Shown one piece after another: positions 1-5,938 of a stretch of DNA of 6,982 bases. Below the pieces are notes generated by a model. The model did no database searches, was not told the DNA's origin, and was given only the letters and a program-made list of their open reading frames with translations. The DNA is from an uncultured Porphyromonadaceae bacterium (GTDB lineage: Bacteria; Bacteroidota; Bacteroidia; Bacteroidales; Muribaculaceae), in contig CAMWMW010000088.1 in assembly GCA_947175455.1 (NCBI GenBank), positions 1-6,982 on the forward strand, given 5' to 3'. Within the stretch, counting starts at the first letter, position 1; each line of letters starts with the position of its first letter. The position numbers and the translations under genes were made by a program.

Positions 1-624
1 GTACAGATAAAGGAAGTGTCTCTGATAAAAGGGCATAAACTCTTTAATGAATACAATGAAGCTATACGTTTGGCAAAACTTATTCTTCGAAGACACGATT
101 ATAGTATAAGTAAAACAAGTTCATTGGACGAAAATGTCCCTCCATTTACATTAGATATGTCATTGCTCTATGAGCATTATGTTTATGGATTGCTAAATGA
201 AGCGTACGGAAATAAAATCTCGTATCAGTTCAATGGAAAGACGGGATTCCCTGACTTCCTTTATTGCGCTACTGGATTTAAGGCAATACTTGACACGAAA
301 TACATTCCAAAGTATGAGAGTTCATCGCTTGACAATTATATCATACGACAACTAAGCGGTTATAGTAGAGACATTCCTATCCTACGACACCTTGGCTATG
401 AGGATATAGATGAAGAATCTCCTATTCCAAGTGTTCCTTGCGTTATCATATACCCAAAGGAAAGACGCGATGTGAAGAATCCGTTTGCAAATAAGAGACT
501 TCGAGATTTATGCACAACTCCAGTACGTAAGTTGGCAAGGTTTTATAAAATATGTGTTCCACTGCCTGTTATGGGCACCAATAAAATATGGCAAAAGGAC
601 TATAGCCAAACTGACTCAGATTGA
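1..624 (+). CDS. mcrC: McrC-type restriction endonuclease subunit, C-terminal part (5' end outside window)
   Basis: The frame is open from base 1 and ends with TGA at 622-624, so this is the last 207 codons of a gene that begins left of the window. A GTG at 16 is only an internal valine. McrC is the nuclease subunit that joins the GTPase McrB to cut DNA carrying modified cytosine. Counting from the codon at 16, the PD-(D/E)xK nuclease core is visible: a helix with Glu53 (LYEHYVYGLL), Asp80 in GFPDFLY, then Asp93 and Lys95 in AILDTKY, and a trailing QxxxY helix (Gln112, Tyr116 in RQLSGYSR). The family-typical end FYKICVPLP follows at about 176-184. The last 15 or so residues look non-native, because the same DNA in another frame encodes an integrase fragment. 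An McrB gene would be expected just upstream. The McrC assignment is firm; whether the gene is still functional is unknown. Confidence 0.85.
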   Translation, partial: VQIKEVSLIKGHKLFNEYNEAIRLAKLILRRHDYSISKTSSLDENVPPFTLDMSLLYEHYVYGLLNEAYGNKISYQFNGKTGFPDFLYCATGFKAILDTKYIPKYESSSLDNYIIRQLSGYSRDIPILRHLGYEDIDEESPIPSVPCVIIYPKERRDVKNPFANKRLRDLCTTPVRKLARFYKICVPLPVMGTNKIWQKDYSQTDSD

Positions 625-850
625 GGGAATTATAACGGCTCATCTTGCAAAGGTGAACTTTGACCGCGAGGCACTCGACATATGTGTGACGAGTCACACC
701 GCCCGATGCACAGGTATCACCAATATGTATTTGAGTCACAGATACGCCATTCTCCAAATGATGCACGTCAGTGGGCACAAGACACAAAATACTTATATGG
801 ACTACACAAAATTTGAAGCAGCAGCTCGACAGGCAGAAGAAACAAGAGGA
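584..850 (+). pseudogene. Tyrosine recombinase (integrase) catalytic 3' fragment
   Basis: Read in the frame of an open stretch ending with TAA at 980-982, this DNA encodes the end of a tyrosine recombinase catalytic domain. The HxxR box is seen in TSHTARCTGITN (His codon 695-697, Arg 704-706). The second histidine is in MMHVSGHKTQ, and the nucleophile Tyr (codon 803-805) in TYMDYTKF lies nine residues after that histidine, as in the family. The N-terminal arm-binding and core-binding domains, the first catalytic Arg and the Lys strand are missing. Upstream DNA is McrC coding sequence in another frame. No native start is available, so I call it a remnant. Residues after about 850 (glutamine, arginine and serine rich) look like read-through rather than integrase. 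The motif style suggests integrases of Bacteroidales conjugative or mobilizable elements. A short complete protein is possible but unlikely, since it would lack DNA-binding domains. Confidence 0.75.
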
Positions 851-935
851 AAGCAACGTCAGAGGTCATCAAGTCCGCGATGTCTACAACAATTCCAATA
901 TTCCCGAAGGCTCCAAACCATAGCCAACACCAACG

Positions 936-1181
936 CTACCGAGGGAAGGATAAGTTTTTCTGCCCTTGAGCATAATCCCTAATAAAATAACCACAAATTG
1001 GGGTTGCAATTACTAGAATGAATACTAACAGGGTGTTTTTCCATTCGGATTTATCTGTAAATGTATCATATGTACATAGAGCTCTGATAACTCCAAGTAT
1101 AGCAACCCCATATAATAGAAGTCCTAAAAAATTGATTAACGAGTAAATAAAGTTCATATCACAATCTAAATAATGGAACAT
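936..1181 (-). CDS. Small two-segment membrane protein of unknown function
   Basis: An 81-codon minus-strand frame starting with ATG at 1181 and overlapping the end of the upstream gene by 16 bases. A second ATG at 1157 (MNFIYSLINF) would remove the overlap and cost nothing of the visible fold. The protein has two hydrophobic segments, at about residues 12-30 (SLINFLGLLLYGVAILG) and 49-66 (NTLLVFILVIATPICGYF). A short polar loop with a Trp joins them, and a charged tail follows (IRDYAQGQK). The W...LLVFILVIATPICGYF segment faintly resembles the Trp...Pro...Gly pattern of PLDc_N-like membrane segments; this is a resemblance only. Its position suggests co-transcription with the gene at 1166-1846, so the two products may act together at the membrane. 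I do not recognise a named family. Confidence 0.6.
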   Translation of the reverse strand: MFHYLDCDMNFIYSLINFLGLLLYGVAILGVIRALCTYDTFTDKSEWKNTLLVFILVIATPICGYFIRDYAQGQKNLSFPR

Positions 1182-1846
1182 ATGAGCCCTGCTACTATGG
1201 CAGTTATTGCTAAAAGAATGCTACCGAAGCATCCTCCATTATTCGAAGAAAAACCAGCGCATTCATCTCCTATGGCCTTACGCCCCATTTCCTCATTTAT
1301 CCGTTTCTGTTCTTTCCAAAATTCCACGAATGACATTAATTCATATGCAGACACATCCTTCCCATATTGCAAGCTAATCCATTGTTTTTGTTTTGTATTG
1401 ACATCCCAAAAATATATTTCAAGTATATCGGTAACGATGTGTTTTTTCCCTCTGCCAAAACTGGACGCTAATCCCAAAGCAGCTCCCACAATAGGACCAC
1501 CGAGCAAAACACCCATTCCTATTCTTGCTGCGCGTGAATCGGAACGATTGTACCTTATGGTATCATCGAAACGCCACGCTTCCATTATTATTATCTGTGA
1601 ATTATGTATGTTGTACTCAATGTTTCCAACATGGATTTTAATCCCATGACTATGACAAAAAATAGATGTGTCTTTAATCTCATGAATGGACGAAAACACA
1701 CTGCAATTTGTGAATTGTGGGTCAAATTTAACAAGATGACTGCTCCTAACATCTCCAATCATCCAAGGTCCTATATTCAAATCCTTTGGAAAGGATTCTG
1801 GACACTTAGCGCTATCTGCAAACGCTTCGATTTCTTCTGGTTTCAT
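1166..1846 (-). CDS. Uncharacterised protein with glycine-rich loop and C-terminal membrane anchor
   Basis: The frame remains open back to a TTG at 1957, but the ATG at 1846 (MKPEEIEAFADSAK, 226 codons) is the better start. It has purine-rich GGGAAGTAAAGG just upstream, and the extra 37 codons overlie an inverted repeat and look non-coding. In 226-residue numbering there is an acidic N-terminal helix (1-14), then a beta-rich stretch at about 60-100 and 136-160 (IIIMEAWRFDDTIRY; ILEIYFWDVNTKQKQWISL). This stretch is split by a Gly/Ala-rich hydrophobic loop at 109-131 (IGMGVLLGGPIVGAALG). A charged helix follows at about 168-192. A C-terminal membrane segment lies at 206-226, with essentially nothing after it, like a tail anchor. 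The strand-loop-strand layout recalls bacterial PH-like domains with a GG(V/L)LxGPxGAxxG loop, as found in SHOCT-linked proteins; that is inference from memory. The function is unknown. It lies in an accessory region next to an McrC gene and overlaps the small membrane gene downstream. Confidence 0.65.
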   Translation of the reverse strand: MKPEEIEAFADSAKCPESFPKDLNIGPWMIGDVRSSHLVKFDPQFTNCSVFSSIHEIKDTSIFCHSHGIKIHVGNIEYNIHNSQIIIMEAWRFDDTIRYNRSDSRAARIGMGVLLGGPIVGAALGLASSFGRGKKHIVTDILEIYFWDVNTKQKQWISLQYGKDVSAYELMSFVEFWKEQKRINEEMGRKAIGDECAGFSSNNGGCFGSILLAITAIVAGLICSII

Positions 1847-1911
1847 AGCCTTTACTTCCCGTAGCTCTGCGAGATAATAGTGTAAAAGAAAACGTGAGCC
1901 AACTATGCCAC

Positions 1912-2040
1912 GTTCTAGTTTGACGGTCCTGAGAAAACCTGTGAGCAGATGTAACAATAGCAGCCCACGCTATACGCGTGAGAACCACTATGCTATCCCT
2001 TGCTCTGTTTAGTGAATTTCTCAGGTTCTCAAACTACAAG
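1912..2040. repeat. Imperfect inverted repeat with central palindrome
   Basis: The minus strand read from 1936 to 1912 gives TTTCTCAGG, then ACCG, then TCAAACTA and GAAC. The plus strand from 2017 to 2040 gives TTTCTCAGG, then TTC, then TCAAACTA and CAAG. The arms therefore share two perfect blocks of nine and eight bases in the same order, in opposite orientation. A further TGCTC is shared inside (1943-1947 complement, 2001-2005). Between them lies the short palindrome CACGC-TATAC-GCGTG (1966-1980). A competing pairing is TGAGAACC (1979-1986) with GGTTCTCA (2024-2031). The layout could be a recombination or attachment site, a mobile-element end, or two decayed copies of a sequence facing each other. 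The repeat is directly visible; its role is not. Confidence 0.55.
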
Positions 2041-2256
2041 ATGAGCATAACGCTTCCTTATTTCAATATGTTGTGGAGTAGCATACACCAATCCGATTGC
2101 AAAGTTAATAATAAAATCCCGAATCCCAGCTATATAAGCCCATTAAAAACATCACACTGCGTTCTATATCGTAGTATCTTCGCTTTTCGTTGGCATTGAC
2201 AGTTCTGGTTCATTGTTGAAAACCATACCACCCGAACCAAAGATTTAACATAATTA

Positions 2257-2264
2257 TAGATTTA
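2257..2264 (+). promoter_or_regulatory. Possible Bacteroides-type -7 element (TAGATTTA)
   Basis: TAGATTTA matches the Bacteroidetes -7 consensus TAnnTTTG except at the last base. It sits four bases before the G that opens the long stem at 2268, the spacing expected if transcription started at the base of that structure. No TTTG is found at the expected distance upstream (around 2235-2240), so the match is weak and may be chance in AT-rich DNA. Confidence 0.2.
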
Positions 2265-2267
2265 AAC

Positions 2268-2372
2268 GTGGTGACCCGGCAAAATTTTCTTTCGGCATAG
2301 CGAAAGTGGCAAGCCCATAAGGCTGAGGTCACCACATTTGACTCGATCAAGCCTCATCGAGCTAAAGTTTTT
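2268..2372 (+). ncRNA. Candidate structured small RNA: three-way junction plus terminator-like hairpin
   Basis: A nine-base perfect stem, GTGGTGACC (2268-2276) with GGTCACCAC (2327-2335), encloses two smaller perfect hairpins. These are CTTTCG (2289-2294) with CGAAAG (2301-2306), loop GCATAG, and AGCC (2312-2315) with GGCT (2321-2324), loop CATAA. Six bases beyond comes CTCGAT (2342-2347) with ATCGAG (2356-2361), then CTAAAG and five T (2368-2372), a poor but terminator-like end for a plus-strand RNA. CCTC in the last loop (2352-2355) could also pair with GAGG at 2325-2328. I cannot match this to a known RNA family. It could instead be a DNA hairpin used by a mobile element. Strand is inferred from the T-run and the weak -7 element. 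Confidence 0.3.
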
Positions 2373-2470
2373 ATCGCCAGAATATAGTTAAAGCCACCAC
2401 TCGCGTATCTATCCATTGCACATAGCAGCTTCTGCCGGAGTCATTATGTCAATGCTTTAGAGCGCGTTTC

Positions 2471-3409
2471 TTAAATGACTGCGGTTGCGGCTTTCGCTGC
2501 GAGGCATATGAGCAACATCAGCATCTCGGCTATGAGGCATATACGTATGGAAACACTCATGTCTTTGTCGGTCAACTGTTTGGGCGTTGAGCCTATATAG
2601 GGTTTGTAGACGGCCTTGCCGAAATAGTCGTGAGTACCTCCGAAGCGGCAGTCGAGTATGCCTGCCAGCGCAGCCTCGGGATAGCCGGAATTCGGACTGG
2701 CATGACACCTGCCGAACCGCTTTACAAATCCCAGAAGTCTCAGATTGCCGCCGGCAATGACCATCAAAAATGCGGTGAGCCGCGCAGGAATGTAGTTTGC
2801 CACGTCATCCATTTTTGCGGCGAAACATCCGAAATCCTTATATCGCTCGCTTTTATATCCGATCATCGAGTCCAGTGTATTCACCATCTTGTATGCCATC
2901 ATCCCCGGCAATCCCAACAGCAGATACCAGAACATCGGGGCTATGACACCGTCGCTGAGATTCTCGGCAAGTGTCTCCAATGCCGCGGTCTTTATCTCCT
3001 GTTCATCAAGGGAACCCGTATCTCTGCCTACTATCCTCGCTACCTGACGACGCGCGGCATCCAGCCCTTCGCGACAGGCGGCAAACACCATCCTGACCTC
3101 TTTCATCAGCGTGGTTCCGGCAAGACAATAGAACACACCAGCCGTTTCTATCGCAATACGGACATACGGATACGGAGACAAAAGCCTCAGCAGAAGCCAC
3201 ACCATACCGAACAACGACAATACGAGCGACAACGACATCAATGCTCCTTTCAGCCTGCGGTCAGCACCTTTGTTGAGACGGTGTTCGAAAAAGGAAACAG
3301 CCTTTCCGTATCCCACCACCGGATGCGGCAGACACGCGGGGTCTCCGAACATGCGGTCAAGAATCCATCCCGCAAGCAAGGGCAAGACAGCCGCCATGTA
3401 TAAAATCAT
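2471..3409 (-). CDS. cbiB: Adenosylcobinamide-phosphate synthase (CbiB/CobD family)
   Basis: Integral membrane enzyme that joins (R)-1-amino-2-propanol phosphate to adenosylcobyric acid, giving adenosylcobinamide phosphate. The family signatures are all present: LLAGWILDRMFGDP and LPHPV near the N-terminus, LAENLSDGVIAPMFW mid-protein, GYKSERYKDFG with MDDVANYIPARLTA, then HASPNSGYPEAALAG and the late LTDKDM. Several hydrophobic segments are visible (near the N-terminus, after SLSLVLSLFGMVWLLL, around the AENLSD region, and at the C-terminal end, LIAEMLMLLICLAAKAA). The start is taken at 3409, where ATGA overlaps the stop of the upstream gene and GGAGG lies ten bases before. An ATG nine bases earlier (3418) is in frame but only one base from the GGAGG. 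Length, about 312 residues, is normal. It is the last gene of the operon in this window. Confidence 0.93.
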   Translation of the reverse strand: MILYMAAVLPLLAGWILDRMFGDPACLPHPVVGYGKAVSFFEHRLNKGADRRLKGALMSLSLVLSLFGMVWLLLRLLSPYPYVRIAIETAGVFYCLAGTTLMKEVRMVFAACREGLDAARRQVARIVGRDTGSLDEQEIKTAALETLAENLSDGVIAPMFWYLLLGLPGMMAYKMVNTLDSMIGYKSERYKDFGCFAAKMDDVANYIPARLTAFLMVIAGGNLRLLGFVKRFGRCHASPNSGYPEAALAGILDCRFGGTHDYFGKAVYKPYIGSTPKQLTDKDMSVSIRICLIAEMLMLLICLAAKAATAVI

Positions 3410-4449
3410 CTCATCCATTCCTCCACAGCTTTTATCAACATGTCATTTTGCGCGGGACTCTGCGCCGCAACGCGGAAATATCTTTCATCCAGGCCTTCGA
3501 AGTTGGAAGCATCCCTGACAAGTATGCCGTGCTTGTCCACAAGATACTCCTTCAGTTCCGCAGCCGTTCCCTCCGGAAGACGACATAGAATAAAATTGCA
3601 GTCTGTCGCGGAACATTCGATACCCATCCCCCTGAACGCTCCGGCAATACGCAAAGCCTCGGCGTGCAGTCCGGCTGCGTCGATGATATAATCGGCATCA
3701 TGCATGAGCAGGTATGAGCCCGCCTCTATGGCAAGCGTGTTCACAGCCCATGGCATCCCTTTGTCTCTGACCGCCGCCGCTATCCCCGCCTCCGCCACCA
3801 TATAGCCGATCCGCAGACCCGGAACGGCATACCGTTTCGTAAGAGAACTCAAGAGAACCACATTCCCCGTCTCCACAGCTTCCTGCGGGGAGAGCACCGG
3901 CAGGGCGGTGTAATCGGCATAAGCCTGATCTACAATAACCCATGCCCGGGCGGCATTATTCGCATTCGACCGGACTTTCCTGTCTCCCAACTTATCTGAA
4001 AGATCAAAAACCAGAGATTTATCCAGAACCTCCCCTGTCGGATTATTCGGGCTGCACAGCCACGCAAGATCCGCAGTTGCCGGAATATCCGCCACCTCTT
4101 TTACGAAACGTATGTCATGCCCGAAACTGCGGCAGGCATCCTGATACTCCCTAAAGGCAGGTATACGGATAGCCGACACACATCCGCTGAAAATATGCGC
4201 GATGCGATACATAGCGTCTGTCGCTCCGTTTGTGACAACCACGTTTTCCGCCCTGACTCCTATTTTCCGGGCAATCTGTCTCTCCAGCGAATATGGAGCC
4301 GGTTCCGGATAACTTCCTATCTTCGGCATTACCGAATGGAGACAGGAAATCAATCCCGAGTGGTCTGAATCCGAGATTATATTGGTGCTGAAATTATGCC
4401 TGACCTTTTCGCCATAACGATAAAGGTCATCTCCGTGCCCTTCAATCAT
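3406..4449 (-). CDS. cobD: L-threonine-O-3-phosphate decarboxylase-like PLP aminotransferase (CobD/CobC type)
   Basis: A fold-type I PLP enzyme of the HisC branch, 347 residues. In cobalamin operons this branch makes (R)-1-amino-2-propanol phosphate from L-threonine phosphate, the substrate of CbiB encoded next. The N-terminus MIEGHGDDLYRYG is typical of the cobalamin subgroup, as opposed to HisC. Visible PLP residues are NGATDAM (74-80, phosphate loop), CSPNNPTGE with Asn136 (132-140), Asp174 and Tyr177 in VDQAYADY, the Schiff-base Lys205 in SSLTKRYAVPGLRIGY, and Arg213. Arg326 in YFRVAAQ is the expected carboxylate-binding Arg. A polar stretch at about 157-168 (RKVRSNANNAAR) is probably a surface loop. 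The start ATG at 4449 overlaps the cobQ stop by eight bases, and its own stop overlaps cbiB. Histidinol-phosphate aminotransferase is an alternative by fold, but the context makes it unlikely. Confidence 0.88.
   Translation of the reverse strand: MIEGHGDDLYRYGEKVRHNFSTNIISDSDHSGLISCLHSVMPKIGSYPEPAPYSLERQIARKIGVRAENVVVTNGATDAMYRIAHIFSGCVSAIRIPAFREYQDACRSFGHDIRFVKEVADIPATADLAWLCSPNNPTGEVLDKSLVFDLSDKLGDRKVRSNANNAARAWVIVDQAYADYTALPVLSPQEAVETGNVVLLSSLTKRYAVPGLRIGYMVAEAGIAAAVRDKGMPWAVNTLAIEAGSYLLMHDADYIIDAAGLHAEALRIAGAFRGMGIECSATDCNFILCRLPEGTAAELKEYLVDKHGILVRDASNFEGLDERYFRVAAQSPAQNDMLIKAVEEWMR
3420..3424 (-). promoter_or_regulatory. Shine-Dalgarno GGAGG that decides the cbiB start
   Basis: GGAGG on the minus strand lies within the last codons of the upstream aminotransferase gene. 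It is one base from the ATG at 3418, too close, and ten bases from the ATG at 3409. The latter also forms an ATGA stop-start overlap. This favours 3409 as the start. Strong Shine-Dalgarno sites are less important in Bacteroidota, so this is supporting evidence only. Confidence 0.5.
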
Positions 4450-5938
4450 CTTCTCTCATTATTTTATACAGCAGTTCGATGTCAAGACACTCGCGGAGTC
4501 TTGCAGACAAGGCGTCATATTGCCTTTCTTTATATTTGCGGTATGGTTCGGTTTCACTCTTCAACGGCAAACCCCTCTTTCGGGCATGGGGAGCGAGCAG
4601 ACGGTCTGTCACTTCCTGATTGTCGAGTATGCCGTGAATATAGCTTCCCATCACTCTGTCACCGGCAATACACCCGTCATATGAGCCATCGTTCTTCACT
4701 ACCAGCGGACATGCATTCCCGGAGACCTCGGTCTCCCCCATATGGATTTCATAGCCATAGCCGGTCTCTTCGCAATCTTTCATGACAAATTCCACACGTC
4801 TGACGGTCTTGTTACCCCTCAGCACGGTACATGTCGGGAGCAGGCACAAACCTTCTTCGGCTGCCGCCTCGCCTTCCACCCCGTCGGGATCGGTGATTTC
4901 ACGACCCATCATCTGGTATCCACCGCAGATTCCCATGACGGAACAGCCACGTGCCGCGGCGGAGATCACGGCATCATCACACCCCTTTTCCCGCATGGCG
5001 CGGAGATCGCCTATCGTGTTTTTACTCCCCGGAAGTATGATTACATCTCCCTTTGCCAGTTCTGACGGGTCATCTGTAAAATACAGGTGCACACGCGAAT
5101 CCCGGGAAATGGTGTCAAAATCGGTAAAATTCGAGATATGCGGCAAAGCCACCACAGCCACGTTAATCCTGTTTTCCTCTGTGTGGACTGTAGATTTTTT
5201 CATCAGTGATACAGAATCCTCCTCCTCGATATGAATGTCATCGAGATACGGCACTACTCCGATTACGGGTACTCCGCAGATTTCCTCCATCTGGCGGCGC
5301 CCCTTTTCGAAGAGTTTTTCATCACCGCGAAACTTATTCACTATGATACCTTTGATATGTCTGCGGTCTTCCTCAGTCTGAAGCATTATGGAACCGTATG
5401 CCGAGGCAAACACGCCCCCCCTGTCTATGTCGGCTACAAGTATCACTGCCGCGCCCGCATATCTCGCCATCGACATATTCACGATGTCGGAGTCGCGCAG
5501 ATTCAGTTCCGCGATGCTGCCGGCACCTTCCATTACAATGGGATTATAGCGGGAGGAAAGACGGTCAAAGGCGGCATGCACCTCTTTGCGCAACGGTTCC
5601 TTGTTCTCTTTTCTGAAATATTCATAAGCATCCTTGTTGCCGACGGGAAGACCGTTGAGCACTACCTGCGAGGTCATGTTACCCGAGGGTTTAAGAAGCA
5701 CGGGATTCATCTCCGACATGCACTCCACCCCTGCCGCCTCTGCCTGCACCGCTTGAGCGCGCCCTATCTCCAGTCCGTCAGGCGTCACATAGGAATTCAA
5801 CGCCATATTCTGCGCCTTGAAGGGCGCGGGATGATAACCGTCCTGCAAAAATATGCGGCACAATCCTGCGGCAAGCACACTTTTGCCGACATCGCTCCCG
5901 GTGCCTCCGAGCATTATTGGTCTGAGTCTTTTTTTCAT
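4442..5938 (-). CDS. cobQ: Cobyric acid synthase (CobQ/CbiP), glutamine-hydrolysing
   Basis: Amidates the b, d, e and g side chains of adenosylcobyrinic acid a,c-diamide, using glutamine and ATP, to give adenosylcobyric acid. The start is taken at ATG 5938 (MKKRLRPIML), forming an ATGA overlap with the adenosyltransferase stop. An in-frame ATG at 5974 would add 12 residues inside that gene. Numbered from 5938 (498 residues), the synthetase half has the P-loop-like GGTGSDVGKS (11-20), KAQNMALNSYVTP (41-53), MEGAGSIAELNLRDSD (136-151) and ADIDRGGVFAS (169-179). The C-terminal glutaminase half has LPGSKNT (302-308), nucleophile Cys338 in GICGGYQMMG, YEIHMGET (397-404) and His435 in SYIHGIL. This two-domain layout and length are standard. 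It resembles CbiA, but RDSDIVN and the IHMGET segment fit CobQ. Confidence 0.95.
   Translation of the reverse strand: MKKRLRPIMLGGTGSDVGKSVLAAGLCRIFLQDGYHPAPFKAQNMALNSYVTPDGLEIGRAQAVQAEAAGVECMSEMNPVLLKPSGNMTSQVVLNGLPVGNKDAYEYFRKENKEPLRKEVHAAFDRLSSRYNPIVMEGAGSIAELNLRDSDIVNMSMARYAGAAVILVADIDRGGVFASAYGSIMLQTEEDRRHIKGIIVNKFRGDEKLFEKGRRQMEEICGVPVIGVVPYLDDIHIEEEDSVSLMKKSTVHTEENRINVAVVALPHISNFTDFDTISRDSRVHLYFTDDPSELAKGDVIILPGSKNTIGDLRAMREKGCDDAVISAAARGCSVMGICGGYQMMGREITDPDGVEGEAAAEEGLCLLPTCTVLRGNKTVRRVEFVMKDCEETGYGYEIHMGETEVSGNACPLVVKNDGSYDGCIAGDRVMGSYIHGILDNQEVTDRLLAPHARKRGLPLKSETEPYRKYKERQYDALSARLRECLDIELLYKIMREDD

Larger units (their letters stand above)
1847..2470. other. Gene-poor stretch between the accessory genes and the cobalamin operon
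   Basis: About 620 bases without a frame that I believe. The longest plus-strand frame (1978-2199, 73 codons) has no recognisable pattern and begins in the inverted repeat. On the minus strand only very short frames occur. The stretch contains an imperfect inverted repeat (1912-2040), a short direct repeat (AGATTTAA at 2241-2248 and 2259-2266), a structured element (2268-2361) and a weak hairpin GCAG-CTT-CTGC (2425-2435). No T-run terminator is seen after the end of cbiB on the minus strand. It is AT-rich like the left part of the window and unlike the operon. Confidence 0.55.

Noticed and set aside
851..935. Frameshifted continuation of the integrase (a second frame ends NNSNIPEGSKP before TAG at about 921)
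   Set aside because: I see no integrase-like pattern there beyond a plausible tail, so a frameshift cannot be supported.
1847..1957. N-terminal extension of the unknown 226-residue protein starting at TTG 1957
   Set aside because: It uses a rare start and overlies the inverted repeat; the ATG at 1846 has a purine-rich site and a natural-looking N-terminus.
1978..2199. Plus-strand 73-codon frame between the two halves
   Set aside because: It begins inside the inverted repeat, has no ribosome site or domain, and shows no protein-like pattern.
2268..2335. Cobalamin riboswitch on the minus strand (a GCCACT core lies close to the B12 genes)
   Set aside because: It lies downstream of the last operon gene rather than in a leader, and the other conserved riboswitch boxes and arms are not seen.
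2260..2400. tRNA gene in the non-coding stretch
   Set aside because: Stems are present, but there is no T-arm consensus, no anticodon arm of correct length and no seven-base acceptor geometry.
2425..2435. Terminator for the cobalamin operon (GCAG-CTT-CTGC hairpin)
   Set aside because: The stem is only four base pairs and no T-run follows on the minus strand.
2630..3403. Plus-strand open frame of 257 codons opposite cbiB
   Set aside because: It is an antisense shadow of a well-conserved gene, with no recognisable domain of its own.
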